Positions 1 through 8,139 of a stretch of DNA of 55,099 nt are shown here, one piece after another. Within the stretch, counting starts at the first letter, position 1. Every line of letters starts with the position of its first letter. The position numbers and the translations under genes were made by a program. Source of the stretch: Succinimonas amylolytica DSM 2873 (lineage in GTDB: Bacteria; Pseudomonadota; Gammaproteobacteria; Enterobacterales; Succinivibrionaceae); NCBI RefSeq assembly GCF_000378405.1, contig NZ_KB899636.1:941558-996656 (forward strand), read 5' to 3'. Under the pieces are notes generated by a model. It did no database searches. It saw nothing but the letters and a program-made list of their open reading frames with translations, and was not told where the DNA came from.

Positions 1-483
1 CTTTTCCTCTGAGTTCTGATGCCGAGATTCTGACAGAACAGCAAATTCCTGAAGCTTGTGAATGCTGTCCCGTGATAACTGTTCCCTGCTGATGCGGGCT
101 CGAAGGCTGTTATAGCTGTAGTAGTTGTTCAGGTATCCCGAAGAGGTGTCGCTGAGATGCTTTTTCAGAATCTCCGATGTGTTGCTGTTATTGTCTTTTC
201 CGGGAGGATTCTGGGAGATATCGCAGGAATAGCCGACATTCATGCTCAGAATCCAGAGATCGGAGTATACATGATGCAAATCAGTCTCTATTTCGCTGTC
301 GGGTTTTCTGAAAATTTCCCGCCCGCCGAGACCGTTCATATAGTTATTGAGGTTTTGGGAGCATTTGTAGGGATTGGTAAATTCCTGCATGGCACTAATG
401 CGCACGGCTTCCGGAATCTCCTGGGCGGGATCCAGAGGATAGGCCGGAATCATAACGGCTAAAAGAAAACTGTCGAGAAGCAT
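1..483 (-). CDS. Unknown protein, C-terminus cut by window edge
   Basis: An open frame of 161 codons runs from the ATG at 483 to the left edge without a stop, so only the N-terminal part is visible. The start is well supported: TTAGGAG lies 8 bases upstream. It begins 30 bases after the queF stop on the same strand, so the two are probably cotranscribed. The product starts with a short hydrophobic stretch (LLDSFLLAVMIPAY) that could be a weak signal peptide, then becomes polar, with two cysteines (CSQN and CDIS) and a Ser/Asn/Tyr-rich segment near residues 110-130. I recognise no family. Export is an inference from the N-terminus only. Confidence 0.6.
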   Translation of the reverse strand, partial: MLLDSFLLAVMIPAYPLDPAQEIPEAVRISAMQEFTNPYKCSQNLNNYMNGLGGREIFRKPDSEIETDLHHVYSDLWILSMNVGYSCDISQNPPGKDNNSNTSEILKKHLSDTSSGYLNNYYSYNSLRARISREQLSRDSIHKLQEFAVLSESRHQNSEEK

Positions 484-513
484 GGCAGTTACTCCTAAAT
501 CGGACTCATATCC

Positions 514-1443
514 TTACTGTCTTTCCAGCCTGATGCTCTCTGGATATATCTCAGTGGAGCATCTTCGGGGATTGATGTCTATGCCGCCTCTCCGGGTATA
601 GCAGGCCCGGACATCCAGATGTTCAAGATCGGCATGGTTTTCCAGATCTGTAAAAATGCGTTCTGCGCAGTGCTCGTGAAATTCCCGGTGGTTTCTGTAA
701 GAGATAATATATCTCAGCAGAGCTTCGTGATTAAGCTGTCTTCCGGTATAGGAAACAATAAGAGTGCCCCAGTCAGGCTGCCCAGTTACCAGACAGTTCG
801 AGCGCAGGAGATGGGTTATCAGAGTTTCTGTTACAGTTTTTCCTGAGTCGTCCTGTTTTAGAAGATTCGGGTTAACCTCGTAGCAGTCTATCGGATCAGT
901 ATTCTGTGCCCGGGATCTGATTTCGTCCTCCAGAAGAATACCGGAGGGATACTGTACGGCTAGTTCCTGGGTAGGCTCTGCAGACAGGGGGAAAATTCGT
1001 ACGGAGACTTCCTTCCCGGCCGCTTTTGAAAGATCCCGGCGGATTATTTCCTGAAAATCGGCCATGCAGGATACCACTGTCATGTTGAAACTGTTGAGAT
1101 ATAGCTTCAGTGACTTTGATTCTATAAGAAACGGTGAGTCCTGAGGAATTACGAATTCTCCCGTAAATACCTGGGGAAGCCCCAGAGGATCCAGACAGGA
1201 GAGTTCATAGAAATGCCAGAGATCGTATCCGGAAAACGGGACTCTGATATCCAGAGTGTTTCTGTTAAGAGCGCGGGATACGGGGCATAGAAGTGCGGGA
1301 TTGTACGGAAAGTCCGCGGGGTTTTCCGGATCTAGACACCGATAGCGTTTTTCTCCATTCCGGAGGATCGGATTTCTGGAGATGTCAGGACGGATCTGCT
1401 GTCCGAGAGGTATGTTTGCAGGAAGTTTCTGGGGGAGGTTCAT
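514..1443 (-). CDS. queF: NADPH-dependent 7-cyano-7-deazaguanine reductase QueF
   Basis: QueF reduces the nitrile of preQ0 to the amine preQ1 in the cytoplasm, in the queuosine tRNA-modification pathway. The 309-residue product has the two-module layout of the E. coli-type enzyme (282 residues there). The N-terminal module carries the ESKSLKLYLNSFN substrate motif around residue 108. The C-terminal module carries the catalytic cysteine in SNCLVTGQPDWG, with the proton-donor Asp in QPDWG, and the NHREFHEHC segment. The protein ends in a slightly extended basic tail. No strong ribosome binding site precedes the ATG at 1443, so the exact start is less certain than the identity. The unknown partial gene follows 30 bases downstream. 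Confidence 0.95.
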   Translation of the reverse strand: MNLPQKLPANIPLGQQIRPDISRNPILRNGEKRYRCLDPENPADFPYNPALLCPVSRALNRNTLDIRVPFSGYDLWHFYELSCLDPLGLPQVFTGEFVIPQDSPFLIESKSLKLYLNSFNMTVVSCMADFQEIIRRDLSKAAGKEVSVRIFPLSAEPTQELAVQYPSGILLEDEIRSRAQNTDPIDCYEVNPNLLKQDDSGKTVTETLITHLLRSNCLVTGQPDWGTLIVSYTGRQLNHEALLRYIISYRNHREFHEHCAERIFTDLENHADLEHLDVRACYTRRGGIDINPRRCSTEIYPESIRLERQ

Positions 1444-1704
1444 AACAAATAACGTCCGTGTTGTGCTTGATAATATGTATTCTAACAGGATTTTTCCTAA
1501 AAATGCCGATACCCCGGGAATACGCTTTTAAATTGCGCGGCTGTTCCCAATGGTGAATCTTCAATGTAGAAATCCTGAAGGGATTTGCTGATGTTCCAAG
1601 GACTGGGAACGGTCTTCGGAAGTATGGGAACAGCTGTCCCGGAATTGTGATTTTCAGGGTAGAATAGTCGCATCGGAATGTACATGCAATTTTAGGAGCG
1701 GTTT

Positions 1705-2556
1705 ATGGATTTGATAAAGGTTATTGGTCTGGGAGTTGCCGGAAACTTTGCCGGACATCTGGAACAGGCTGGGGAACTGGAAAGCTTTAAGGATGTGAAA
1801 GTAGCCGATGCCCGGGCGCCGAAGGCTGTTTTTCCTTTTTATCTTCCGGCCCCCTCCGGCAGAATGTCGGATTCCTTTTTAAAGGTCTTTCCGTTGTCTT
1901 CATCAGAAATCCGGATACCGGCCGGAGAACTGGACGCGAACCTGCAGCCGGAACCCGAGGTCGGCGTTCTGACCCGCATTGAATACGACGGGGAACGGCA
2001 GGTAAGGACACTGATTCCGGAGTATTTTGGAGCCTATAATGACTGTTCAATTCGCCGTCCGGGAGCAGTAAAGATCAGTACTAAAAAGAATTGGGGGATT
2101 GCTACAAAGGGCTTTTCCTCGAACATGATCAGGATTGACTCTTTTTCTCCCGCAGGGAATATTGCCGGTTATCGGATAGCCTCTTTTCTGAAAAGAGATG
2201 GCAATCTTTATGAGTACGGGGTTGACAGTGCTGTTAACGACTATAGCTACATGTATGGGGAGCTGATGGCCTGGATTAGAGATCGGATGAACAACCAGAA
2301 GGATGAAGGACCGCAGGAGAACATTTCCGAGTATTTGAACCTGACTGGATACCCGGAGTATGCCCTGATTAGCATCGGAGCTACCAGATACACTTCCTTC
2401 GGTGAAAGAGAATATGTGCGACTGGGGGATGTCTGCTATGTGGTGCTCTATCCTCAAGGCATGTCCCACAGCGAGATTGCAGAGCTGGTGCGCACTGAAA
2501 CCTGGGACAGATTTGACTGCATAAGCATGCTGAGACAGGTAGTTGTCCAGGGATAA
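1705..2556 (+). CDS. DUF5718-like protein of unknown function
   Basis: A 283-residue soluble protein with a clear start: TAGGAG lies 8 bases before the ATG. The N-terminus reads VIGLGVAGNFAGHLEQAGE, and a KNWGIATKG segment occurs mid-protein. This combination matches what I recall of the DUF5718 family, which has no established biochemical role; I cannot confirm the match here. No transmembrane segment or signal peptide is visible. The GLGVAGNFAGH motif resembles a glycine-rich nucleotide loop but is not a convincing Rossmann motif. The gene faces away from queF and converges on metK, with a shared hairpin terminator between the two. Confidence 0.6.
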   Translation: MDLIKVIGLGVAGNFAGHLEQAGELESFKDVKVADARAPKAVFPFYLPAPSGRMSDSFLKVFPLSSSEIRIPAGELDANLQPEPEVGVLTRIEYDGERQVRTLIPEYFGAYNDCSIRRPGAVKISTKKNWGIATKGFSSNMIRIDSFSPAGNIAGYRIASFLKRDGNLYEYGVDSAVNDYSYMYGELMAWIRDRMNNQKDEGPQENISEYLNLTGYPEYALISIGATRYTSFGEREYVRLGDVCYVVLYPQGMSHSEIAELVRTETWDRFDCISMLRQVVVQG

Positions 2557-2577
2557 TTTTCAGTGGGAAAAGTAAAG

Positions 2578-2618
2578 CGGGCGGAACCGAAAAGCGTTAC
2601 AGGATTCGATTCCGCCCG
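2578..2618. terminator. Hairpin between convergent genes
   Basis: CGGGCGGAA at 2578-2586 pairs with TTCCGCCCG at 2610-2618 across a 23-base loop. The plus side is followed by TTCTTGTTT and the minus side by CTTTACTTTTC. It lies between the stop of the DUF5718-like gene and the stop of metK and could serve both. The loop is long, so strength is uncertain. Confidence 0.55.
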
Positions 2619-2643
2619 TTCTTGTTTAGGACCGGGAGGCGCT

Positions 2644-3798
2644 TCAGATGTTTCCGGCCTCGTGTCTCAGGATCTCTGCCCGATCTATCTGTTCCCAGGG
2701 GAATTCCTCTCTTCCGAAATGCCCGTAAGCAGCGGTTTTGAAGTAGAGGGGCCTTTTCAGCTTCAGCATTTCGATGATTCCGTAGGGTCTTAGATCAAAG
2801 TTATTGTTTACCAGGGCAATCAGCTTTTCTTCCGGAATGGTGCCGGTACCGAAGGTGTTGATGCTCAGAGAGACTGGTTTTGCTACTCCAATAGCATAGG
2901 AGATCTGGATCTCGCACCGGGAGGCCAGTCCGGCGGCTACGATATTCTTGGCTACGTAGCGGGCGGCATAGGCGGCACTTCTGTCAACCTTGGAGGGATC
3001 CTTTCCGGAAAATGCTCCGCCACCGTGTCTGGCGTATCCGCCGTAGGTGTCCACGATTATTTTGCGTCCGGTAAGACCGCAGTCTCCCATGGGGCCGCCG
3101 ATTACAAAGCGTCCGGTGGGGTTTATGAGGAATCGGGTTTTTGGGGATATCCATTTGGCCGGAATGGTCTTTTTGATGATTTCCTCGATTACATATTCGT
3201 GAAGCTCTTTGTTGGCCACATCTTCGGAGTGCTGGGTTGACAGCACTACGGTATCAACCCCCTGAATAGAACCGTCATCGTTGTATACGAAGGTAACCTG
3301 GCTTTTTGCGTCCGGGCGTAGCCACTTTACAGCGCCCTCTTTTCTGAGCTTTGCCTGTCTCATCACCAACCTGTGGGCATAGGTTATGGGGGCGGGCATT
3401 AGAACATCGGTTTCGTTGCAGGCGTAGCCGAACATAAGGCCCTGGTCCCCGGCTCCCTGCTCTTTTGGATCTGCCCGGGATACCCCCTGATTGATGTCAG
3501 GAGACTGTTTCCCGATGGCGTTCAGTACGGCGCAGGAATTGCCGTCGAATCCCACCTCGGAACTGTTATAGCCGATATCGCAGACAATTTTGCGTACCAG
3601 GCTTTCGATATCCACCCAGGTAGAGGTGGTAATTTCCCCGCCTACCAGTACCATTCCGGTTTTTACAAATGTTTCGCACGCGACATGTGCTTCGGTGTCG
3701 CTTTTAAAAATTTCGTCAAGCACGGCATCGGAGATCTGGTCCGCAATTTTGTCGGGATGTCCTTCCGATACTGATTCTGAGGTAAATAATCTGGTCAT
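2644..3798 (-). CDS. metK: S-adenosylmethionine synthase MetK
   Basis: MetK makes S-adenosylmethionine from methionine and ATP, supplying methyl groups to pathways that include the TrmN6 and RlmB methyltransferases also coded here. The product is 384 residues, the same length as E. coli MetK. The start at 3798 is chosen because TCAGGAG lies 6 bases upstream and the protein then begins [17 protein letters not shown], as in the family; the open frame continues upstream to 4119 but that part is not MetK-like. Visible motifs are GHPDKIADQ near residue 13, [11 protein letters not shown] near 117 and the phosphate-loop GGGAFSGKD near 260. No MetJ-type operator was recognised upstream. Confidence 0.97.
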   Translation of the reverse strand: MTRLFTSESVSEGHPDKIADQISDAVLDEIFKSDTEAHVACETFVKTGMVLVGGEITTSTWVDIESLVRKIVCDIGYNSSEVGFDGNSCAVLNAIGKQSPDINQGVSRADPKEQGAGDQGLMFGYACNETDVLMPAPITYAHRLVMRQAKLRKEGAVKWLRPDAKSQVTFVYNDDGSIQGVDTVVLSTQHSEDVANKELHEYVIEEIIKKTIPAKWISPKTRFLINPTGRFVIGGPMGDCGLTGRKIIVDTYGGYARHGGGAFSGKDPSKVDRSAAYAARYVAKNIVAAGLASRCEIQISYAIGVAKPVSLSINTFGTGTIPEEKLIALVNNNFDLRPYGIIEMLKLKRPLYFKTAAYGHFGREEFPWEQIDRAEILRHEAGNI

Positions 3799-4130
3799 AG
3801 CTTCTCCTGAAATTTGCCGGTGAGTCCGGATAATCCGGTACATTGTCGCCGGCATTAGTTTTTCTGCAGTGATTTTATCATGAAAAGCCCTGCTGCGGTT
3901 TTTCAGAAAAAGCCGCGCAAAACAGGCATTTCGGGAAGTAATACACAAAAACAGGGGATCTCCTGCAGGTCTTCTTTGAAAAAATAACGGAAATTTTCCG
4001 ATAATTAACGCCGTGCCGTGCTGTGCGGCTTTACTGTGACGTTTTTGCCGGTTTCGGAGATTTCCGGAATTCAGAATTTCGTTTCGTAGCCGGTGTTGCT
4101 TTTTTTGCAATTGTTTCAAGGAGAATTGCC
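3799..4130. other. Divergent intergenic region, metK / MIF-like gene
   Basis: This 332-base stretch must hold the promoters of metK (leftward) and the tautomerase gene (rightward). I see no convincing -35/-10 pair, riboswitch or strong hairpin. A TAAAAT box on the minus strand near 3878 is only a weak -10 candidate. Confidence 0.3.
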
Positions 4131-4472
4131 ATGCCTTTTATTGATGTCAGGGTTGCCGGAAAGCTTTCCGATTCTCAGAAGGAGAACCTGAAAAGCGCCC
4201 TTGGAAAGGCCGTTTCAATTATTCATAAACCGGAAAGCTATCTAATGGTGGCGATTTCTGATGGGGCTGATCTCTGGTTTGCCGGCAAAAAGCAGCCGGA
4301 CGGTGCTTTTGTGGCCGTCAGTCTTTATGGAAGTGCATCTTCTCAGAATTACTCCAGGATGACCGGGGAGATTACCAGGATTCTCACAGGCGACTACGGG
4401 GTTAACGGTGGGGCTCTGTATATTACCTATACTCCTGTTTCTGACTGGGGCTGGAACGGATCCAATTTCTGA
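4131..4472 (+). CDS. MIF-like tautomerase family protein
   Basis: A 113-residue protein of the macrophage migration inhibitory factor fold, close to the usual length of about 114. The start is chosen at 4131 because AAGGAG precedes it and because it places proline directly after Met (MPFIDV), as required for the N-terminal catalytic proline of the tautomerase superfamily. The C-terminal [17 protein letters not shown] matches the YINYYDMNAANVGWNNSTF type ending of MIF, and NYSRMTGEI matches the helix before it. Family members tautomerise enol/keto substrates in vitro; the natural bacterial substrate is unknown. It appears monocistronic, followed by a GC-rich hairpin. Identity as a family member is secure, function is not. 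Confidence 0.85.
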   Translation: MPFIDVRVAGKLSDSQKENLKSALGKAVSIIHKPESYLMVAISDGADLWFAGKKQPDGAFVAVSLYGSASSQNYSRMTGEITRILTGDYGVNGGALYITYTPVSDWGWNGSNF

Positions 4473-4562
4473 TGGTCAGGCCGTGAACCTTTTCTCCGCG
4501 GAACCGAATCTGGATCAGGGGTTGTTGTTTCGGGGGAGGGTGCCAATGCCTTTTTTGTGATC

Positions 4563-4585
4563 GCCGGCAGGCCGGCACTGCCGGC
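4563..4585 (+). terminator. GC-rich hairpin after MIF-like gene
   Basis: GCCGGCAG at 4563-4570 pairs with CTGCCGGC at 4578-4585 with a 7-base loop. Only TTAAAGTTATTT follows, so it lacks a good U-tract. It may still end the tautomerase transcript before the phosphodiesterase operon. Confidence 0.4.
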
Positions 4586-4681
4586 TTAAAGTTATTTCAT
4601 GACCTGAAAAACATTATTGTTGAGGTTTTTCGGATATACTCTCATCCCGGGTTTGTTTTTTTTCCGCCGGAATTTGTTTCT

Positions 4682-6988
4682 ATGTTTCGCCTCAGTGATT
4701 TACGCAACTATCGCCAGACAGTCATAATAGTGGTTATTATGACTGTTATCCTTATGGTGGTTTCTCTGGTGTTCCAGAACAAAATCCGTGAGGTCATGTA
4801 CGGCGATGTAAAGGAAAATTTCGTAAGACAGTCGCTGATTGAAACCGAAGCAATTAATAAGAGTTTTGCCGGCATTGTGGATGCCATGAAATCGGTGGCT
4901 CTGACACTGGGGGACAGTAAGAACATCGGAGGCAGCAGTTCTATAAAGGCGTTGCAGAGCGTTACCGATGTTACCGGTTTTTCCACGGTGGGTGTTGTGG
5001 ATATCCACGGAGTTACTCTGCACGGAGATATGGTGTCCCGTGATGTTTTTCAGAAAATTTCCGGAGCGTTTCAGGGTAATTCAGTGGTAACGATAGCTTC
5101 CTCCAATTCCGGAGGGAGCTATGACGTAATTTTTGCGGTGCCTGTATACAGCGGAGATTACATCAAGTACGTCATGTTTATTCGCTCTTCGGATGATGAG
5201 CTTATTGAGTATCTGAATCGGGGCAATAATTTCATTAAGACCGAACGAACGGTCATGACGTATCTGCTTTACAATCTTTCAGACGTGGTCTATGTTAATC
5301 ATTCCACAGACGGCAGACTGCTACCCTACTTTACCTTCAATGTTCTCAGTCAGCGTTATCAGGTGACATCCCCTGCCGAGATGAAGAACATTATCGAACA
5401 GAACGTCAATGAGATCTACAATTACAAGGTGGATCGCTATCCCGAGCATTATCTTTCTATTACGCCTACCCAGTTTGACGGCTGGAGCTATGCCATGCTT
5501 ATTCCTGTGGATGTGGTGAACAATAATCCTCGGATGGTTATGGGAATGTTTCTGGTGGTAGAGGTGGCCACCATTCTGGTGCTTCTCATTCTTCTTCTTA
5601 GCTATGAATTTACTGTCAACCAGAATCAGAAAAGAATTTACAAACTGGCATATCAGGACGAGGTTACCGGTCTGTTCAGCAAGGCCAGACTGCGGGAGGT
5701 GTTCGGAAAATTCATTGCCGGAAGCTTTGACGGAAAGGATCTGTTTCTTGTGAAGCTGGAAATGGTGAACCGCCAGTATATAACACGTCTCTACGGTTTT
5801 GAGGAAACAGAAAGAATTGAGCTTCATTCCGCGGAAATTTTCCGGCGGGTTACCGATCCCGATGTGTTTATTGCCCGGGTTCAGGATTATTTTGTAATTC
5901 TGTACCGTAACGCCGATATTCAGTATGTCAGGGATTATATCGGGGAGTTTTTGAAGGATCTGGAAACTATACCAGGGGTGGATTTTAAAGCTTATTTTGT
6001 TGCCGGAATCACCAATTGTGTTTTCGATGACGAAATTGTCAGCGAGGCCAGCGAGGATCGTCTGGACTATGATCTAGACAACTGCACCATTGCTATCACG
6101 CAGAAGGCCCTAAATATTCGGTGCCATACCATCACTGTTTATGATAAGGCAATGCGTCTTGAAATTATCAGATCCGAACAGATTGAACATGAGCTACAGC
6201 CGGCACTGGATCGAGGAGAGTTTCTGGTATACCTGCAACCGAAGTATGATCTCAAGAATAACCGTCTGTATGGTGCCGAGGCTCTGATAAGGTGGAACTA
6301 CAAGTTTGAGGGGATCCGGCCGCCGTATCAGTTTATCCCCATTTTTGAGAGAAACGGTTCTATTGCACTAATAGATAATTTTGTCTTCAAAAAGGTGCTG
6401 GAATGTCAGCGGCGCTGGAAGGAACTGGGCTACCGGCAGATTCCGATTTCTGTGAACTGTTCTCAGGTTCAGTTCATGAATGCAAATCTGCTTACGGAAC
6501 TCAAGCGGCAGATCCAGGGGGCTGAGGATCTGGTTCCCTATATTGATATTGAAATTACTGAAAGCGCCACTATTGACGATGTCAGACATGTGCAGGAGGT
6601 GCTGCGCGAAATCAAGAAGCTGGGCTTCAAGATCTCCATGGATGATTTCGGAACTGGTTATTCGTCACTTTCCAATCTCTCATTGATGCCATTTGACATA
6701 ATTAAGATTGACAAGTCATTTGTCGATCGCATTGACGTTCGCAAAAAACGTTCCCAGAGCGTTCTGCTTATCAAGGATATAATTTCGATTGCGCATCACT
6801 TCAATATCCATACCCTGGTGGAGGGGATCGAAACCTACGAACAAAAGGAGATTCTCCGGGGACTGGGCTGCGAATACTGTCAGGGCTATTATTATGCCAA
6901 GCCCATGCCGCTGGAGGATTTTGAAAAGCTTCTGGCTCAGGATGAGTGTTTTATTGACAAGTGTGAAACAGAGGGGCAGAAGGCGTGA
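4682..6988 (+). CDS. Membrane c-di-GMP phosphodiesterase, degenerate GGDEF + EAL
   Basis: The 768-residue product has a transmembrane helix near residues 13-33, an extracytoplasmic sensor region of about 250 residues, a second helix near 285-310, a GGDEF-type domain (about 325-490) and an EAL domain (about 505-755). The GGDEF site is degenerate: IARVQDYFVIL replaces the usual ARxGGDEFxxL near residue 395, so cyclase activity is not expected. The EAL domain keeps its metal and catalytic signatures: YGAEALIRW, IEITES, DDFGTGYSSL, DIIKIDKSF, VEGIET and QGYYYAKPM. It should therefore hydrolyse c-di-GMP in the cytoplasm. The stop overlaps the GTG start of the next gene, so translation is coupled to the two BMP-type proteins, which may feed signals to the periplasmic sensor (inference). 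A TATACT box at 4635-4640 is the only promoter hint. Confidence 0.92.
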   Translation: MFRLSDLRNYRQTVIIVVIMTVILMVVSLVFQNKIREVMYGDVKENFVRQSLIETEAINKSFAGIVDAMKSVALTLGDSKNIGGSSSIKALQSVTDVTGFSTVGVVDIHGVTLHGDMVSRDVFQKISGAFQGNSVVTIASSNSGGSYDVIFAVPVYSGDYIKYVMFIRSSDDELIEYLNRGNNFIKTERTVMTYLLYNLSDVVYVNHSTDGRLLPYFTFNVLSQRYQVTSPAEMKNIIEQNVNEIYNYKVDRYPEHYLSITPTQFDGWSYAMLIPVDVVNNNPRMVMGMFLVVEVATILVLLILLLSYEFTVNQNQKRIYKLAYQDEVTGLFSKARLREVFGKFIAGSFDGKDLFLVKLEMVNRQYITRLYGFEETERIELHSAEIFRRVTDPDVFIARVQDYFVILYRNADIQYVRDYIGEFLKDLETIPGVDFKAYFVAGITNCVFDDEIVSEASEDRLDYDLDNCTIAITQKALNIRCHTITVYDKAMRLEIIRSEQIEHELQPALDRGEFLVYLQPKYDLKNNRLYGAEALIRWNYKFEGIRPPYQFIPIFERNGSIALIDNFVFKKVLECQRRWKELGYRQIPISVNCSQVQFMNANLLTELKRQIQGAEDLVPYIDIEITESATIDDVRHVQEVLREIKKLGFKISMDDFGTGYSSLSNLSLMPFDIIKIDKSFVDRIDVRKKRSQSVLLIKDIISIAHHFNIHTLVEGIETYEQKEILRGLGCEYCQGYYYAKPMPLEDFEKLLAQDECFIDKCETEGQKA

Positions 6989-8139
6989 AGAACCCCAAAG
7001 AATTTGCTGCATATTATCAGATTCAGGCGATTATGCTCTCCCTGATTGTCATGGGACTGGCAATACTGATTCTGTTTTACTGCGATTTTAAGACCAAGGT
7101 GGTTATCGAGGATGCTCTGGCCTCGAAGCAAAAAGTGATGGTAATGCTGCTTGTTAATGGCTTCAGAGGAGACAGTTCATGGGCAGACGCTCATATTGAC
7201 GGACTTCTTGATGCGGTGAATCATCTGGGACTGCAGTCCGAAATCCATGACAATGTCAATTACCAGAAGTGCGTCAATTACATTGACCGTTTTGTAGAGG
7301 CTACTCATGGCAAGGGAGGCCTTATCATGGCACCCAGTTATGAGTTCACTGTTTGTGTGAATGAGAAATCATTGCAGTATCCGCAGTATTTCTTCGCCGG
7401 GATTTTTGATGATCGGGTAGAGCAGAGACCGAATCTGTTTTCATACAGCGGCAAGATGCATAATATAAGGTACATTACTGGTATTCTTGCCGGATATGCC
7501 GTGGATTCACCGGAATTCGGCTTTATTGCTTCTGAGCGCAATCCTGAAACCTATCGTGATGTAAATGCCTTTGCCATGGGACTTCGCTATGTGCGTCCTG
7601 ATGCCAGAGTGCACGTGGTAATGGCGAATACCTGGCATGATCACGAGCAGATTCAGGATGCTATCAGAAGGCTTTATCACCGCTATCCGCAGATTCAGGC
7701 CATTACCCACAGTATTGACACTGATGATGTGGATTTTTTCTGCTATCACGCCGGTATTCTCTGTATTTCCTACGGCAGTAACGGTGGCCACTATTACCGC
7801 GAGAATTCCCTGGCTGAGGCGTCATGGCGCTGGGGTGTCTATTACAAGCACTTTATTTCTTCCGTTAACGAGGGAATGTTCCAGTCCGGGAGTCAGTGGG
7901 TGGATTTTCAGTCCGGAAATACTGTAATCCGCCATGTAAACTATAAGCTGCTGCCAGATCGGGCCCTGACCGAAATGGACAAGATTGTTAATCTCATGGT
8001 GCAGTCCCGTTTTGACGTGTTTTCTGGCCCGATCTACGATAATAACGGAGAGCTTCGGGTGAAGCGCGGAGAAAAGCTGGATCCTCTGTATATCATGTAC
8101 AGCATTGACTGGTTTGTGGAGGGGGTTGATGAGCTATGA
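6985..8139 (+). CDS. Membrane-anchored BMP/PnrA-family binding protein 1
   Basis: A 384-residue protein with an uncleaved-looking transmembrane helix at about residues 14-33 and then a basic membrane protein (BMP/PnrA) domain, the fold of nucleoside-binding substrate proteins of ABC importers. The C-terminal FSGPIYDNNGELRV plus DWFVEGV is the family ending, and FGFIASERNPETYRDVNAFAMG matches its central helix. A DSSW segment near residue 56 sits where family members carry the ligand-contacting DxSF. The cysteine after the helix is not in a lipobox. The gene starts with GTG inside the stop of the phosphodiesterase gene and ends overlapping the next ATG. No permease or ATPase gene is nearby, so a sensory rather than transport role is inferred. 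Confidence 0.85.
   Translation: MKNPKEFAAYYQIQAIMLSLIVMGLAILILFYCDFKTKVVIEDALASKQKVMVMLLVNGFRGDSSWADAHIDGLLDAVNHLGLQSEIHDNVNYQKCVNYIDRFVEATHGKGGLIMAPSYEFTVCVNEKSLQYPQYFFAGIFDDRVEQRPNLFSYSGKMHNIRYITGILAGYAVDSPEFGFIASERNPETYRDVNAFAMGLRYVRPDARVHVVMANTWHDHEQIQDAIRRLYHRYPQIQAITHSIDTDDVDFFCYHAGILCISYGSNGGHYYRENSLAEASWRWGVYYKHFISSVNEGMFQSGSQWVDFQSGNTVIRHVNYKLLPDRALTEMDKIVNLMVQSRFDVFSGPIYDNNGELRVKRGEKLDPLYIMYSIDWFVEGVDEL

Noticed and set aside
1497-1685. 62-codon minus-strand frame between queF and the DUF5718-like gene
   Set aside because: No ribosome site, composition not protein-like, and it occupies a promoter region.
3799-4130. Possible SAM riboswitch or MetJ box ahead of metK
   Set aside because: No AGACGTCT-like repeats and no recognisable riboswitch fold by eye.
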